Below, piece after piece: positions 48,173 to 58,401 of a stretch of DNA of 64,000 bases. A program made the translations under genes and the position numbers. This DNA comes from Numida meleagris. Its lineage: Eukaryota > Chordata > Aves > Galliformes > Numididae. Every line of letters starts with the position of its first letter. Position 1 is the first letter of the stretch. The notes under the pieces were generated by a model. It was not told the DNA's origin. It ran no database searches and saw only the letters and a list, made by a program, of their open reading frames with translations. The stretch covers positions 38,108,115 to 38,172,114 of the forward strand of contig NC_034411.1 of the NCBI RefSeq assembly GCF_002078875.1, in the 5' to 3' direction.

Positions 48173-49351
48173 GTAAGCTTTAGGGTATTAGAGAAATCTG
48201 TAGAACTTGGATTCATACTTCTGGCTTAGATTGTGCAATTAACCAAAACAGGGTTTGTGGCTGAAGTTGTTCGTGGCTATTTTAGCCTGCGTACACATCC
48301 ACAATTAATCTGTTATCCTGAGGATAGATAGCTTTGTAATGGGCAAAGATGGGACTACTTCTGGTTGTGTTGAATATGTAGCACATCTTCCGTGTTAGAA
48401 ACAAAAGGTAGTACTAATTTTAACAGGAGGAATTGGAAGGTGTTTGAAGGAGATTAATGAAGGCATTGTGCTTGCCCTGAACTCTAACTCCAGACTTTCT
48501 GAAACTTGTTAGAACTGATTGCCACAGTATCTTGAGTAAGTCAGTCATAAATTAAAGCAGTACTCTATTTTTCCTTATTTAGTCTTAATTCTTTAAGTGA
48601 AATTGTGTGTTCTGTTTCTTAAAACTCAAACACCTGAACAGCTTCTCCTCCGTTTCTGGAATTGAAAAGGAGAAAAAAAAAAAACACCACATTTTTTGAT
48701 CGTACTCTATACTAGTTTGTGTACTGCAAGCTTGTGAGAAAACATTTCTTAGTCATGACCTGTTATTGAATAGCAATGTTGCTGTTTGGGATCTTCTGCA
48801 AGAATGAAATAAAATTAATGCACAATACGCTAAGGAGGGAAAGTACTTATTGCATGCACCTGTGACGCTTAAATATTTCTGATCACATGTACAGTGGGAA
48901 GAGAGCTGGTATGCTAGCAGTGACTTCTCTGGGAACGTTATACAGTGAACGTTTATGCCTGTGTCTGCTTAACTTCATTATTTGTCAGTTCTAATTTGTT
49001 AATCAAGCAAGGTAAAATTAGGAGCCTCTGGCACATACTTGTAGAAGTACAACCAATGTACTTTGCAAAAGAATCTTGACTTTCCTGTAAGCCATTTAAA
49101 AAGTCACAAGTTGCTGGGAGAAGCTTGAAAATGTAGAGGATCTCATTTGGTGTGTTCTTTCTAGTTGTCTAAGTTTGTCTTTGGACATCAAAGCAGCCAT
49201 TTTCTTTAAATCGCAGAAGAAATAGAAGTCCTAGCTGACTGGGAAAGGGAATAAGGTTGGAGGAAGCAAGAAGTTCAGTGTTGTATGTATTTTAAGAGGT
49301 ATGGTCATTCTCAATTTTTTTCTTCCTGCCTTCCTTCTTTTTGTCTTTTAG
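48173..49351. other. LYST intron 29
   Basis: Intron of 1.2 kb, unique sequence with an A run near 48674-48685. Confidence 0.8.
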
Positions 49352-49528
49352 CATGGACCTAAATTAGCACTGTATCTGTATGAGTTAATGTGCAATCACA
49401 TGGATGAAATGACCAAAGAAGAGCAAACGGCAGCGGGAGACTTTGTGAATACGTTAAAATGTTGTGGCTATAAATGTATTCCCCTGAGCCCAAGACCAAA
49501 ACCAGATGTAATAAAAGCTTTGAAAGAG
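49352..49528 (+). CDS. LYST: LYST coding exon 30
   Basis: The acceptor is TGTCTTTTAG before 49352 and the donor GAG|GTTTGT after 49528; phase 0 at both ends. It encodes residues 2779-2837 (HGPKLALYLYELM, CCGYKCIPLSP). Homology to mammalian LYST is moderate but continuous; no long ATG-initiated frame marks it. Confidence 0.92.
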
Positions 49529-49997
49529 GTTTGTGAATGAACAACTTTACTTCAGAAAGTGGATATACTGAGACAACTGTTTGTTATGTGGGAATGGAAT
49601 TCTAATGAAAAGAGTCTTGTTTGCGTTGAGCATGGCTTATGTTTTGTTGGGATTCTCTTTGAGTTCTGAATATTTCTTAAGCATGCTCAACACTTCGCAG
49701 CAACCTCATGTGTTACTGCTCCTTGGTTAAGTATATTACTTAAAGCAAAAATGTGAGCTTGCAGTAAGCAACTAGTATCTCATGGTCTGGAAAAAAAAAG
49801 AATTTCTGACTCTTCGCAAAAAATAAAATTACATCTGAATGTATTACAATGACATTAATTGAAATGAAGATGTTTTAAATGCTGGCAAGGTATCAGGTCA
49901 ACAGTTTTCTGACAGTCTTCCTTTTAAATTGGAGTATCCCTTAGCCTCTGCTTAATTGTTTCTGAGTTGGGAGAAATAATGTAAAATTTCTGTTCAG
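49529..49997. other. LYST intron 30
   Basis: Intron of 0.5 kb, unique sequence. Confidence 0.8.
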
Positions 49998-50074
49998 GAT
50001 CAGAAGAAGTATGAGATGGAAGAAGGTGTGAACAAAGCTGCTTGGGAGAAAACAATGGCAAATAATCGACAAAA
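49998..50074 (+). CDS. LYST: LYST coding exon 31 (short)
   Basis: The acceptor is CTGTTCAG before 49998 and the donor AAA|GTAAGC after 50074 (phase 0 in, 2 out). It encodes residues 2838-2863: QKKYEMEEGVNKAAWEKTM and NNRQ, a charged helix close to the mammalian counterpart. Confidence 0.93.
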
Positions 50075-50272
50075 GTAAGCGCTTTCTTAAAAGAGCTGCA
50101 AAAACTCCCTCAGAACACTGCATGCTTAGCACATTCCATCACAGTTACCAATGTGATTATTATAAATGTGTGGGATTTTTGAATTTAACAGCACTGATTG
50201 CATTTTGTAAGAGTTTTTGCTTCCCTTTTCAGTGTGGTTTGACACTTTAAAGCATGATTCTTTTTTCCTCAG

Positions 50273-50461
50273 TCTCTTTCAACGTCTGGATACAAAATCT
50301 AAAGATATTTCCAAAATAGCTGGAGACATCACACAGGCTGTATCTCTGTCACAAGGAATGGAAAGGAAGAAAGTTATCCAGCACATCAGGGGGATGTATA
50401 AGGCAGAGCTGAGTGCCAGCAGACATTGGCAGGAGCTTGTTCAGCAGCTCACACATGATCG
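50273..50461 (+). CDS. LYST: LYST coding exon 32
   Basis: The acceptor is TTCCTCAG before 50273 and the donor CG|GTAAGT after 50461 (phase 2 at both ends). It encodes residues 2863-2926: [40 protein letters not shown] and [14 protein letters not shown], very strongly conserved. This begins the stretch leading into the PH-BEACH module. Confidence 0.97.
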
Positions 50462-51130
50462 GTAAGTGGAGGGTGGGGAGACACTTAATGCCTGATCTGC
50501 ACTTGATTCTACTTAAATGATTGAAATGTAGATTACATAAAATTAGAATGACGTAGATATGCTAATCATCTGATGGTTAAAGACCTGTGAAATACTTCTG
50601 GGTTTTTTTTGGAGCAGATAAGCTAACTAGTATTTCTGTTACTAAGACAGTTTTGTTTTTTTGTCAGATAACATTTTATTGTGCTTAATCAAATGAAGAA
50701 CTTTGTGAAGTTTTAATATCTTGCAATATAGTGATGGAATAACAAAGTACTTCTTGTTAATATCATTCATACTAGCATCTAGCTACTGTGTTTGCTAATC
50801 TGCTTAGGGCAAGATGCTCAGCTTTGTCGTGAAACTAAACTATGATACTTTTGCCACAGCTAAACCAGTGTTTGCAGTAGCCGAGATTTCAAAATACTCG
50901 GACACATTGTATTACTGACTTCATCAGAATTAGTAACTTCAAGAGCAGTCTTACAGTAGTTGTTCATGAACAGTGAGTCAGTGGGGTAGCTCATGAGAAT
51001 AAATGGCATACTTGTCTTTCAAATTATTTTACAGGAAAAGTTGCCCAGTGCTGTGGAACTACTGCATCTCTGCCATTTAAACAAAACCTGAATGAATAAC
51101 ACTACAACAAACTTCAATTTTTTTTTTCAG
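50462..51130. other. LYST intron 32
   Basis: Intron of 0.7 kb, unique sequence with a T run just before the acceptor. Confidence 0.8.
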
Positions 51131-51276
51131 AGCACTCTGGTATGACCCGGTCTATTACCCAGCTTCTTGGCAACTGGATCCAACAGAGGGTCCAAACAGA
51201 GAGAGGCAGCGCTTGCAGAGGTGCTACCTAACTATTCCAAATAAGTACCTTCTTCCAGACAGACAGAAGCAGGAAG
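51131..51276 (+). CDS. LYST: LYST coding exon 33
   Basis: The acceptor is TTTTTTCAG before 51131 and the donor GAAG|GTAATT after 51276 (phase 2 in, 1 out). It encodes residues 2926-2975: [20 protein letters not shown] followed by [20 protein letters not shown], nearly identical to mammals. A 76-base intron separates it from exon 34. Confidence 0.95.
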
Positions 51277-51352
51277 GTAATTAAAAAATATTGTAAGAAT
51301 AGATCTCAATAACAATAATACTAGTGCTTTACTGCTTTTTGTTGTTTTATAG

Positions 51353-51448
51353 GCGTGATAAAACCTCCCTTGTCTTACCTATTTGAAGATAAAACACATT
51401 CTTCTCACTCTTCAACTGTAAAGGACAAAGCTGCAAGTGAACATATAA
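51353..51448 (+). CDS. LYST: LYST coding exon 34 (irregular donor)
   Basis: The acceptor is TTTTATAG before 51353. It encodes residues 2975-3007: [15 protein letters not shown], then [11 protein letters not shown]. In mammals this exon should end ATA-AG with the next exon starting A-GTT. Here the bases read ATAAGTTAAC, so the first GT falls one base early (after 51448), leaving phase 1 and not phase 2. A lost G at the boundary (AAG|GTTAAC becoming AAGTTAAC) explains it; see the finding on this junction. Confidence 0.85.
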
Positions 51449-52137
51449 GTTAACTTTTTAAGATCTGCCTTCCTTTTCCACCTTCTCTCGTGCCAGTGAA
51501 ACTCCTCCTCACTGTTTGAGCAAACATTAAGAAAATTGAGTGAAGTAAGAGACAAAGTCAGAATGCAGGGGGTTTTCTTGCTGTACTCACCAGGCATCAG
51601 AGCTACCAACGTGTACGTTTTCAGATTCTTAAAACAGTTTGTCTCTTGCTTCAAAAATCTGTAAAGCAAATACCATGTGGGGTGATGTGGGTATGGGTCT
51701 TCTGTGGGACAGCCTGATGGGATTTTTTTACTTGTTACTTCTATATCCAATACAGGTAGTACGACTAGGTCTGGTAGGTCTTTCTATCAGTGTTCGAAAG
51801 TAAATTGTTCTTTCATCCTCCCTGCGTTTAGGATTGTGTTATAAAACACTATTTAGTTAATAAGCATTAAGTTAACTTACCACCTATTACAGACACTAAT
51901 TCTGCTTAAAATGACTGAAGAGAACCTATATGCAATATATGCATATATGCAATAAATTAAATACAAATACGCTTGTATGTAAGTCCAGAACATTAATGCT
52001 CTAATTGCTTTGTCTCCTTGGAATTTGAGCCTTTACAGTCATGGTGCTGTGAACTCTTTCTTTAACTGTAGCCTTTAAGTCTGTTAGTTCTAAGTACATG
52101 CCAGAAGTAAGCATCGCTAACTTTTGAATTATTTCAG
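51449..52137. other. LYST intron 34
   Basis: Intron of 0.7 kb. It includes a short AT-rich stretch at 51931-51955 with the palindrome TGCATATATGCA; nothing else recognised. Confidence 0.75.
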
Positions 52138-52199
52138 AGTTAATCGAAGATGTATCAGTGTAGCACCTTCTAGAGAGACTGCTGGAGAACTGCTGCTAG
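52138..52199 (+). CDS. LYST: LYST coding exon 35 (start uncertain by two bases)
   Basis: The usual acceptor is TTATTTCAG ending at 52137, giving AGTTAATCG. With the exon 34 donor as it stands, the frame is kept only by the second AG (52138-52139), so the exon would begin at 52140 and the protein lose one residue (His-Ile-Arg-Val becoming His-Ile-Ile). The donor is CTAG|GTAAAT after 52199. It encodes about residues 3007-3027 ([19 protein letters not shown]), the start of the PH-like domain. Confidence 0.85.
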
Positions 52200-52587
52200 G
52201 TAAATACCATTTTCAGTTCTCACGAATACTCTTTTTTTGTCTAAGATTCTGCAGCATATGTAAAGCTGGCTTTTTTTTCTGAAGAAAATCATTGTTACGA
52301 ATATGTTAGGAAGAGCAGTACATAGCTGAACTGTTTCTTGACTTCTCATGGATAATGTGTGCTATAGATCAGCTGGGGCATTTGCTTGAATGCTGTTTGG
52401 ACTGCAGTTTTCTGAAAGTTGCAGAGTGCTTTCCAAAGGTTATAGAATATCCTGTGTTTATCAACTACTGCTTCTTTAGGTACTATTCTTAGTTTTCTTA
52501 TCTCCTGAACACTGTTTATATTAAAATTAAGGTGCTGTGTACAAACAGTTGTATCATGTACCTTTTGGCAATTACTTTTTCCTGCAG
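52200..52587. other. LYST intron 35
   Basis: Intron of 0.4 kb, unique sequence. Confidence 0.8.
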
Positions 52588-52643
52588 GAAAATGCGGCAT
52601 GTATTTTGTTGAGGACAATGCGTCAGACACAATTGAAAATTCA
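52588..52643 (+). CDS. LYST: LYST coding exon 36 (short)
   Basis: The acceptor is TTTCCTGCAG before 52588 and the donor TCA|GTAAGT after 52643 (phase 1 in, 0 out). It encodes residues 3027-3045 (GKCGMYFVEDNASDTIENS), a strand and acidic loop of the PH-like domain, identical to mammals over most of its length. Confidence 0.95.
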
Positions 52644-53433
52644 GTAAGTATTAGATCACTTTGTCCAGTCTTAATTTTTCCAAACTGTGATGTGAATAGC
52701 TTTTGTCTGCTGTCACTGACATTACCTGGAGTGCTAGAGTTAGATCTACAGACAAGGCAAATGGAAGTGATTTGTTTGGGTTCCTGTTGCAGCTAGCTGT
52801 GGGATCAGAAATCCATCTTCCTTAAGGCTGGGAAAGGAATGAGGAGGGGGTGACGTTGGGAGTCTTTTGTTCCTTCTGTCTGTTACTCTGAGTTCATTAG
52901 CAGAATTGCGTAGAGCTTGCAGTGGTCTGCGCCTGAAAAATAACTTGCTGGAAGCTAGAGCGCTAGGAAGTACAGAAATTCATAAATGTATGAATTGTGC
53001 TGTGCTTTACAGCACCTCTGCTACTCGCATTTTTCATTATATAGGATGTTCTAAATCGCCCCCCTTGTTCTATACAAGTGAAGACTTTTACGCAGGAAAT
53101 TGGAACTGACTTAGTCCTTCTGATGAAAATTATCAAGCTATGAGTTTTACTGCTGAAAGTCCTTAAGTACTTTCAAGGGGCTCTTCTGTGCATCCAGTGT
53201 CACGCAGCCTCTTTGGTTTAAGATGTTACCAGCTATTTCGCTGGTTTTGTCCTTTGCAGAAGCAGCAGAATTAGGATTTATGGCCAAGCTCACAGCGTCT
53301 TAAAGCATCACAGCAAAACTGTCTGTTTCACTTAAGATGTGCTATATGGTTATAAACTGCTCCAACTAAAATAGAATTTCCTGTTTGGAAAACTGTCTAT
53401 TTGGAGTAACGTTTTCAATTGCATGTTCCTTAG
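52644..53433. other. LYST intron 36
   Basis: Intron of 0.8 kb. An 80-codon open frame at 52867-53109 has no recognisable similarity. Otherwise unique sequence. Confidence 0.8.
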
Positions 53434-53586
53434 AGTTTTCATGGAGAAACTGAACCAGCGTCATTTTCTTGGACCTATGAGGAAATTAAGGAAGTCCATA
53501 AGCGTTGGTGGCAGCTAAGAGACAATGCTGTGGAAATATTTCTCACAAATGGCAGAACTTTACTCTTGGCTTTTGATAATACAAAG
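53434..53586 (+). CDS. LYST: LYST coding exon 37 (PH-like domain)
   Basis: The acceptor is TTCCTTAG before 53434 and the donor AAG|GTAATG after 53586; phase 0 at both ends. It encodes residues 3046-3096: [20 protein letters not shown] and [20 protein letters not shown], the core strands of the BEACH-type PH domain. This domain packs against BEACH in structures of the family. Confidence 0.97.
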
Positions 53587-53928
53587 GTAATGTGGCACTA
53601 ATGCATAATATATCAAAGCACTGTGCTGTTTCTTCATAACATGCATTAATGCATTAGTTCTTCAGGTGAGCTGTTGCATGGACTAGTAATAAATTGTACT
53701 TAATATCTGCAAAAAAACCTTTACTCAGCTGGGCTTCTACACAGTCTGACAAAATGATGGTGTAAAACGCATCTCTGATGTACTAAGACATGAAAGAATC
53801 TTAGTCATTCTGGACATCCATCCATTACAACATATCTCTGGAAATTTGTAAGTGAGACAGACTTAGTAAGTCTTTTTATTTGGAAGCTTTTTAAATTATA
53901 TGATTAAATCTCATGTATTTTCTTTTAG
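53587..53928. other. LYST intron 37
   Basis: Intron of 0.34 kb, unique sequence. Confidence 0.8.
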
Positions 53929-54173
53929 GTCCGTAATGACGTGTACCACAACATCTTAACTAACAATTTGCCTAACCTTTTGGAATATGGAAACATTACT
54001 GCTTTGACCCACCTGTGGTGCACGGGACAGATTACTAACTTTGAATACCTGACTCATTTAAACAAACATGCAGGCCGTTTCTTCAATGATCTCATGCAAT
54101 ATCCAGTATTTCCCTTTATACTTTCTGACTACATCAGTGAGACACTGGACCTAAATGACCCATCGGTGTATAG
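53929..54173 (+). CDS. LYST: LYST coding exon 38 (start of BEACH)
   Basis: The acceptor is TCTTTTAG before 53929 and the donor AG|GTAATA after 54173 (phase 0 in, 2 out). It encodes residues 3097-3178: the PH-BEACH junction, then BEACH signatures [19 protein letters not shown] and [13 protein letters not shown]. Mammals have Ser after GR (GRSFNDL); here it is Phe (TTC at 54079-54081, residue 3147), and Tyr in LWYTG is Cys. The rest is nearly unchanged. Confidence 0.97.
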
Positions 54174-54889
54174 GTAATATGGGGTACTTGGAACTGATTA
54201 TTTCCAAATACTTCAACTAATTATTCGGTATTGCTATTTAATTTCACTGTACTAAACTGTGCGTGTACGTGAGCACAACTGTTCAGAAGTAAGGCCCATA
54301 ATAACTTAAGCTTTTTACACTAGGTAGCTGTTTCACACAGCATATTTAAATAAATATCTAGCGTTACGGGTTGTATATTCATAGCTTGTTAGGGACTGCA
54401 CTTATCTACTGTTGTAATGTGATATTGATAGTCTTATTTAAGTAAAGCCTCTGTTTAAGTTTGTGACTAAAGACTTCCATGCCACTTAGAAAAAATAAAA
54501 AAGCATTAAAAAATGTGGCCAGTTACAAAATCATATTGCCTTAACTATAAGTAGATTCATGTGAGTTGTCCCACCATAATAAGTTTCTGTTAGCTGATTT
54601 TAACGCTGCACAAACTATTTACTTTTAAATGATGCTTTTGATTTGACAGAGGCACTTTGTGTGCATTTGCTTGCTTGTCAGTGTGCCTGTGGGTAGCCTG
54701 TGGATCTGAATTTGCCTTTAGTATTAACTGAAAGTAGCCATTGTATTCTCTGAATTCTTTTGTAAAAAGCTGTTGAGTTTTGCTTGTCCTTCTTGTGACA
54801 TTGAAGGCCTTATTCTTAATGCATTATTAAATGGTGTGAGTCAAGGTCTTTATGAAAATGACAAGATATTGGTACTACTTCTGTTACAG
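54174..54889. other. LYST intron 38
   Basis: Intron of 0.7 kb, unique AT-rich sequence. Confidence 0.8.
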
Positions 54890-54956
54890 AAATCTGATCA
54901 AACCAATAGCTGTGCAGTCTAAAGATAAAGAGGACCGGTATGTGGATACTTACAAG
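54890..54956 (+). CDS. LYST: LYST coding exon 39 (short)
   Basis: The acceptor is CTGTTACAG before 54890 and the donor AAG|GTAATT after 54956 (phase 2 in, 0 out). It encodes residues 3178-3200 ([19 protein letters not shown] then TYK), part of the BEACH domain. Confidence 0.95.
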
Positions 54957-55984
54957 GTAATTCAGATAACTGTTTTTTATCATTCTATGTGTAAGTTATA
55001 CATGGAGACTTTATATATTTTTTAATATGTATCAAGGGTGGGGGAGTGGAGGATGGTGGTGATGGCACACAAATCCAATATTTTGTTGACGGAATTCTCA
55101 TTTCCAGTATGTTATTTTCTTGGAATTGTTTTATGACATTTGGAATCTGAGATTGTTCCTGTCACTGAAATCATGAATCAATGTAATCTTTCTGTGTGAT
55201 ACTGGAGGTTGAATCGGTATGCTCTTACATCTGAACGTATATATTTAAAGAGCCCTAAAGATAACCTATTGCTGTTTTATTGACGCGATTTCAATGAAAC
55301 TTGTGGCTAGTCTTTTGGATAACTGAAAAGCTGTTTTCCCTCAAGTATTCTATTTTAACATGCACTGCTATAATTGTTGTGCTCTTGGTTTTCTGCTCTT
55401 TAGAGTATTTTTAAAAGTTTTAGAAAATAACGTACTGAAGCTGGAAAGCGTTCGCAGTTGGACCTTCCAACTTACCTGTATTGTCATCTCTTCTAAATGT
55501 ATTATTCCTCAAAGTTTGTGTTATTCCAAGCGTTTATTTTTGCTGTTGGAATGCAGGTAAAAGGATTGTCCTTTACTTCTAGTACTAGCATGGCATTTTC
55601 ATGGCTTCTATAAAGCACCAAACTGCCTGGCTTGATTGGTATGAGGTAACAGTCCAGTTAAATGCCAGAAAATATAATTTAGAATGGTTTTTTCTCTTTT
55701 GAAAGATGACTATTATTTTGCATGGACATTCAGAACAATTGCTGGGATACTATTTGAATGATAGGTGATAAAACAGGGTAGTTACTCGAGAAAGGTTGTA
55801 TATTCTAGCAGGTGCTGAGGGTGGAATGTTTCTATAAATAGGAAAAGTGATGGTCTTGGACGTATCTAAAGTTTCTGTGGAGCTGAAGTATTGAAACACT
55901 GTGTAGGTGATCTCAAGACTTATGCTTGATAATAAAGGCAAGTTGTTGAAGTTTGTGATATATATTTTCCTACTACTTTCCTAG
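54957..55984. other. LYST intron 39
   Basis: Intron of 1.0 kb, unique AT-rich sequence; open frames on both strands look like chance. Confidence 0.8.
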
Positions 55985-56141
55985 TATTTGGAAGAAGAGT
56001 ATCGTAAAGGAGCACGGGAGGACGATCCAATGCCCCCTGTACAACCATACCACTATGGATCTCATTATTCTAACAGTGGAACTGTGCTTCATTTCCTAGT
56101 TCGGCTGCCTCCTTTCACTAAAATGTTTTTAGCCTACCAAG
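55985..56141 (+). CDS. LYST: LYST coding exon 40 (BEACH core)
   Basis: The acceptor is CTTTCCTAG before 55985 and the donor CAAG|GTAGGA after 56141 (phase 0 in, 1 out). It encodes residues 3201-3253: [20 protein letters not shown] and [20 protein letters not shown], the hallmark BEACH core (HYGSHYS and the V-R-x-P-P-F-T motif). Confidence 0.98.
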
Positions 56142-56541
56142 GTAGGATTGCCTTTAACTTTCACTTAGCTTTCACGTCTGGATTTTCTCCTAACAATCCA
56201 GGAAAACTGCACGTTACTTTCTCTAGCACAGTTTATCAATTCCAGATACCTGAGTTCAGTAAGATTAAACCTGGTGTGCTTATGCAGTAAATAGACCCAT
56301 TCTGAAATTATCAAGCCAGACCCCAAAATTGTGCATCTTACTTGTTTATACCGTAGAACCTGTTTAGAATAAAAAGCTGAGCTATATTTAACTTCTGGTC
56401 TGTGTTTAACACGTAAAAATTGAGATAGAACAATTTGAAATGTTCTCAGCTAACTGGAAAGCAGTTAACTTTCTTGAAGCTGCAGATGTGCAACTGATTT
56501 TTGTCATAAATGCAACAAATTCTGTTCTGTTTTCTTTACAG
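56142..56541. other. LYST intron 40
   Basis: Intron of 0.4 kb; the coding frame stays open to 56287 past the donor, but homology stops at the splice site. Confidence 0.85.
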
Positions 56542-56682
56542 ATCAAAGTTTTGACATTCCAGACAGAACTTTTCACTCTACCAACACAACCTGGCACCTC
56601 TCTTCTTATGAATCAATGACTGATGTAAAGGAGCTCATCCCAGAATTTTTCTACCTTCCAGACTTTCTAGTCAACAGAGAAG
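56542..56682 (+). CDS. LYST: LYST coding exon 41 (BEACH)
   Basis: The acceptor is TCTTTACAG before 56542 and the donor GAAG|GTATAC after 56682 (phase 1 at both ends). It encodes residues 3253-3300: [31 protein letters not shown], the standard BEACH motif for [10 protein letters not shown]. Confidence 0.97.
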
Positions 56683-57056
56683 GTATACTAAGAGGATACC
56701 AAAATTACATACTTGAAACAGCTATGGGTTTGGGGCTAATTTAAAACTGAGAACATTTATATCCCTTGATTGAACATGCTAAGCGATAGATGTGTGGAAA
56801 AATCTTGCATGAAAAATGGGATATGCTACAGAAGCTATGTCGAACTTAAGGAAAAGCTCATAAATTCTGTCTGAGATGCAAAGGAGTGTTTCCTATTTGT
56901 CTGATTCTCCATTTGTGTGTGTGAAGCATTTACTAATAGTATTGCTTTGTTGATTAGCAATAACAGTGCTTAATGGTTTTTTCATAAAACCCCATAAGGA
57001 TTTTTATGAAGTCGCTGAAAACTAAAATGTTGGAACACTTACTTCCCTGCTTCCAG
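56683..57056. other. LYST intron 41
   Basis: Intron of 0.37 kb, unique sequence. Confidence 0.8.
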
Positions 57057-57274
57057 GTTTTGATTTTGGAGTACGTCAAAATGGTGACAGAGTTAACCAC
57101 GTCAATCTTCCACCTGGGGCTCGTAATGATCCTCGTCTGTTCATCTTGATCCATCGTCAGGTTCTGGAGTCTGACCGTGTTTTCCAGACAATCTGTCACT
57201 GGATAGACTTAGTGTTTGGCTATAAACAAAAAGGCAAGGCCTCTGTTCAGGCTATTAATGTCTTTCATCCCGCA
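57057..57274 (+). CDS. LYST: LYST coding exon 42 (BEACH, altered signature residues)
   Basis: The acceptor is CTTCCAG before 57057 and the donor GCA|GTAAGT after 57274 (phase 1 in, 0 out). It encodes residues 3300-3372: [20 protein letters not shown], then [14 protein letters not shown] and [20 protein letters not shown]. The Pro-Pro-Trp-Ala motif, shared by almost all BEACH proteins, reads Pro-Pro-Gly-Ala (GGG at 57116-57118, residue 3320). The ESDYVS motif reads ESDRVF (57176-57184). No frame break is present. Such changes would be expected to damage the fold, unless they are sequence errors or lineage-specific. Confidence 0.96.
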
Positions 57275-57637
57275 GTAAGTATCTGTGTCAAGCTTCATGT
57301 TTGGTCATTGTACTTAGACTGAACTTTCCCTCCTTAAGTTACTGACTTGCTTGCAGATTTGTAAAGTCTATTGAGAAAACCTTTGACTGAAATTAATAAT
57401 GGAACACATGTAGGATCAACTCAGATCTTAAGGCAGTAGTTACTTCAATGAGAAGTGGTGAAAATGATAATGTTCTCGGTGACTCCTTTCTCAGCACAAC
57501 TGGTGTGGGATGGCTTCTGTTCTAGCCAAAGAACTGATGGGTACAACTCTGAATTTGTATGTGTATGTTTAGAAATCATTCCCAAAGATAAAGTGGACAA
57601 GCTCATTCTTACCCCTCCCCACTTTTTTACTCTGTAG
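57275..57637. other. LYST intron 42
   Basis: Intron of 0.36 kb, unique sequence. Confidence 0.8.
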
Positions 57638-57868
57638 ACTTATTTTGGGATGGATGTTTCTGCTGTTGAGGATCCTGTTCAGAGAAGAGCCCTTGAAACA
57701 ATGATAAAAACATATGGGCAAACGCCTCGCCAACTGTTCCATGCTGCACACGTTAGCAGGCCTGGATCCAGGCTTATCATGGAAGGAGAACTTCCTGCTG
57801 CCATGGGATTGCTGGTGCAGTTTGCTTTCAGAGAGACCAGAGAGCACACCAAAGAAATAATATATCCA
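57638..57868 (+). CDS. LYST: LYST coding exon 43 (end of BEACH)
   Basis: The acceptor is TACTCTGTAG before 57638 and the donor CCA|GTAGGT after 57868; phase 0 at both ends. It encodes residues 3373-3449: [34 protein letters not shown], the closing helices of BEACH, then the start of the linker to WD40. Confidence 0.97.
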
Positions 57869-58401
57869 GTAGGTCATTTTGATCTGTAAAATGGTTTGAT
57901 TAACTTTCATATACTATAATTACTGTACCTCTAGTATTTACAGTTGAATAGTGGAGGATTTTAAGTCCTTTAGGGAAAGATACTGGCATTGTGTCCACTT
58001 CTACATCTAAACCTAGAGTAGGCAAATGCATACTGTACTTCTGCCTCCTACTTCCTCATTGCCTGTAGGACAGGTCTGCTGTCTTCATTTCAGATATTTG
58101 CCTTCTCTGGAGTCCAGTGAGAAACTGAATCCTTGCATTTAAAGAAATTAGTGCAGTAAAATGTTCCATCTCAAATGTCAGCTTCCTGTCTCAACTCCTA
58201 AACTTCAAGCTAATAGTTTAGCTGATGATACTACAATGCTTCATACCTGTCTTTCTATTCCTTTTGGAATGCTTCAGTAGTCCTTACTCTGTGGTTATTT
58301 ATGGGAATGGGTTATGAATGATTCTTCTTCCCTCCTAATGAAGTGATGATTTTCAGATAAGTTTCTACCACCTTTTAATCTGCATCTTATTTGTGTTTTA
58401 G
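57869..58401. other. LYST intron 43
   Basis: Intron of 0.5 kb, unique sequence. Confidence 0.8.

Noticed and set aside
51931..51955. ATGCAATATATGCATATATG-type repeats in intron 34 as an octamer-factor site cluster
   Set aside because: Low-complexity AT-rich alternation explains the pattern; no supporting context.
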